A DNA stretch of 64,000 nt from Otis tarda. Its lineage: Eukaryota > Chordata > Aves > Otidiformes > Otididae. Positions within the stretch are counted from its first letter, which is position 1. Every line of letters starts with the position of its first letter. The notes under the pieces are model-generated. The model made no database searches and was not told where the DNA came from. It was given only the letters and a program-made list of their open reading frames with translations. This document shows, piece by piece, positions 63,503 to 64,000 of the stretch. A program made the translations under genes and the position numbers. Where the stretch lies: positions 71,228,987-71,292,986 of the forward strand of contig CM048557.1 of assembly GCA_026413225.1 (NCBI GenBank). Reading direction: 5' to 3'.

Positions 63503-64000
63503 ATGCAGAAGGACAAGTTGTGTGCTAAAGGGTGACGGGAGAGAGGTGAGCAGAGCGCAGTAAAGAGGTGGGTTGGTGTGTGGTATTAGAGGGAATGAGT
63601 GATGGGTGGCTATAGGACTAAATTATAGTATTTCTATTATTTTAAAATTTGACAGTGTGAAACGATGAGCACCGTGAGAGATGGGTACCGGAGTTGAGTT
63701 GGGCAAGGTGAGCAGTGACTGGTGGGCTGAAATAGCTGTTATTTTTCAGGTGTTGCATGGTTGGTGAAGTTTTAATCAACCCATGTTGTTTGGGGTTTGC
63801 AGGTGCTGTGCCAGCCTCAATGTGACAACTCAAAGTGATGGATCCTAGGTGGGTGAGCTGTCAAGGTAAAGGAGCCGGAGAGTGGGCATAGGTGCTGACA
63901 GACTGAGGTTTTGGGTGGTATCTCAGCATGTTTCGTTTTGCTTGGGTTTTCATAGGTGCCACTCTCAGGCTCAGAGGGGCGATGAAGTGCGCGGATGAGC
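63503..64000 (+). repeat. Tandem array unit 4, cut by window edge
   Basis: Starts at TCTACAG|ATGCAGAAGGAC and continues with GTGAGCAGAGCGCAGTAAAG, GGGTTTGCAG|GTGCTGTGCC (63,801) and TTCATAG|GTGCCAC (63,956), collinear with units 2 and 3. The array therefore extends past the right end. The small blocks keep their splice-type borders, but frames close quickly. Confidence 0.85.

Overview
The window looks like avian nuclear DNA. It has one old CR1 LINE tail, several solo LTRs of bird ERVL-like and related families, AT-rich single-copy DNA in the left third, and very GC-rich CpG islands in the right two thirds. I recognise no complete, nameable protein gene. Nearly all long open frames here are by-products of GC-rich or pyrimidine-rich repeats. 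Real coding content, if any, lies in short exon-like blocks bounded by AG and GT sites, and I annotate those as candidates only.

Layout. From 1 to about 17.7 kb is AT-rich and gene-poor, with an antisense solo LTR (3.75-4.51 kb), a CR1 fragment (7.5-7.9 kb), a small GC-rich patch (8.2-8.7 kb) and an antisense ERVL-type LTR (10.3-11.3 kb). A sense-strand LTR of the same family as the 3.75 kb one lies at 17.75-18.50 kb. It directly abuts a CpG island (18.6-19.5 kb) that looks like a housekeeping-type promoter with 5' leader exons. A possible leader exon at 22.4 kb and a possible first coding exon at 28.0 kb may belong to the same transcript.

From about 26 kb to the right edge, most of the sequence is a mosaic of diverged segmental copies. 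Copy A (about 26-35 kb) and copy B (about 37-44 kb) are collinear, each headed by a CpG island. Copy C (about 47.5-50.3 kb) is a shortened third copy. A second set of blocks (CpG promoter, exon-like segments, pyrimidine-rich tract, 'CCCCTGG' block) occurs at 44.9-46.8 kb and 54.2-56.1 kb, and in part at 49.9-53.2 kb. A promoter segment of about 0.6 kb is present as an inverted pair (35.4-36.0 kb and 53.7-54.3 kb). Locally amplified elements include a GC-box array (36.5-36.9 kb), two minisatellites of 78-79 bp rich in NRF1-like palindromes (43.8-44.9 kb), AT-rich minisatellites, and 2.4 kb of pyrimidine-rich repeats (50.4-52.8 kb).

The right end (57.1-64.0 kb) is a tandem array of units of about 2.0-2.2 kb that runs off the window. 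Each unit repeats several small exon-like blocks with acceptor and donor sites. One block is an open segment of 73-76 codons whose length changes only by multiples of three among three units and which reads as two hydrophobic stretches. Unit 3 appears to be a mosaic of unit 1-like and unit 2-like sequence, suggesting gene conversion. The most interesting hypothesis is that 26-64 kb is a rapidly evolving multicopy bird locus, possibly a transcript family with amplified promoters and amplified exons. Nothing here identifies its product, and homology and RNA evidence would be needed.
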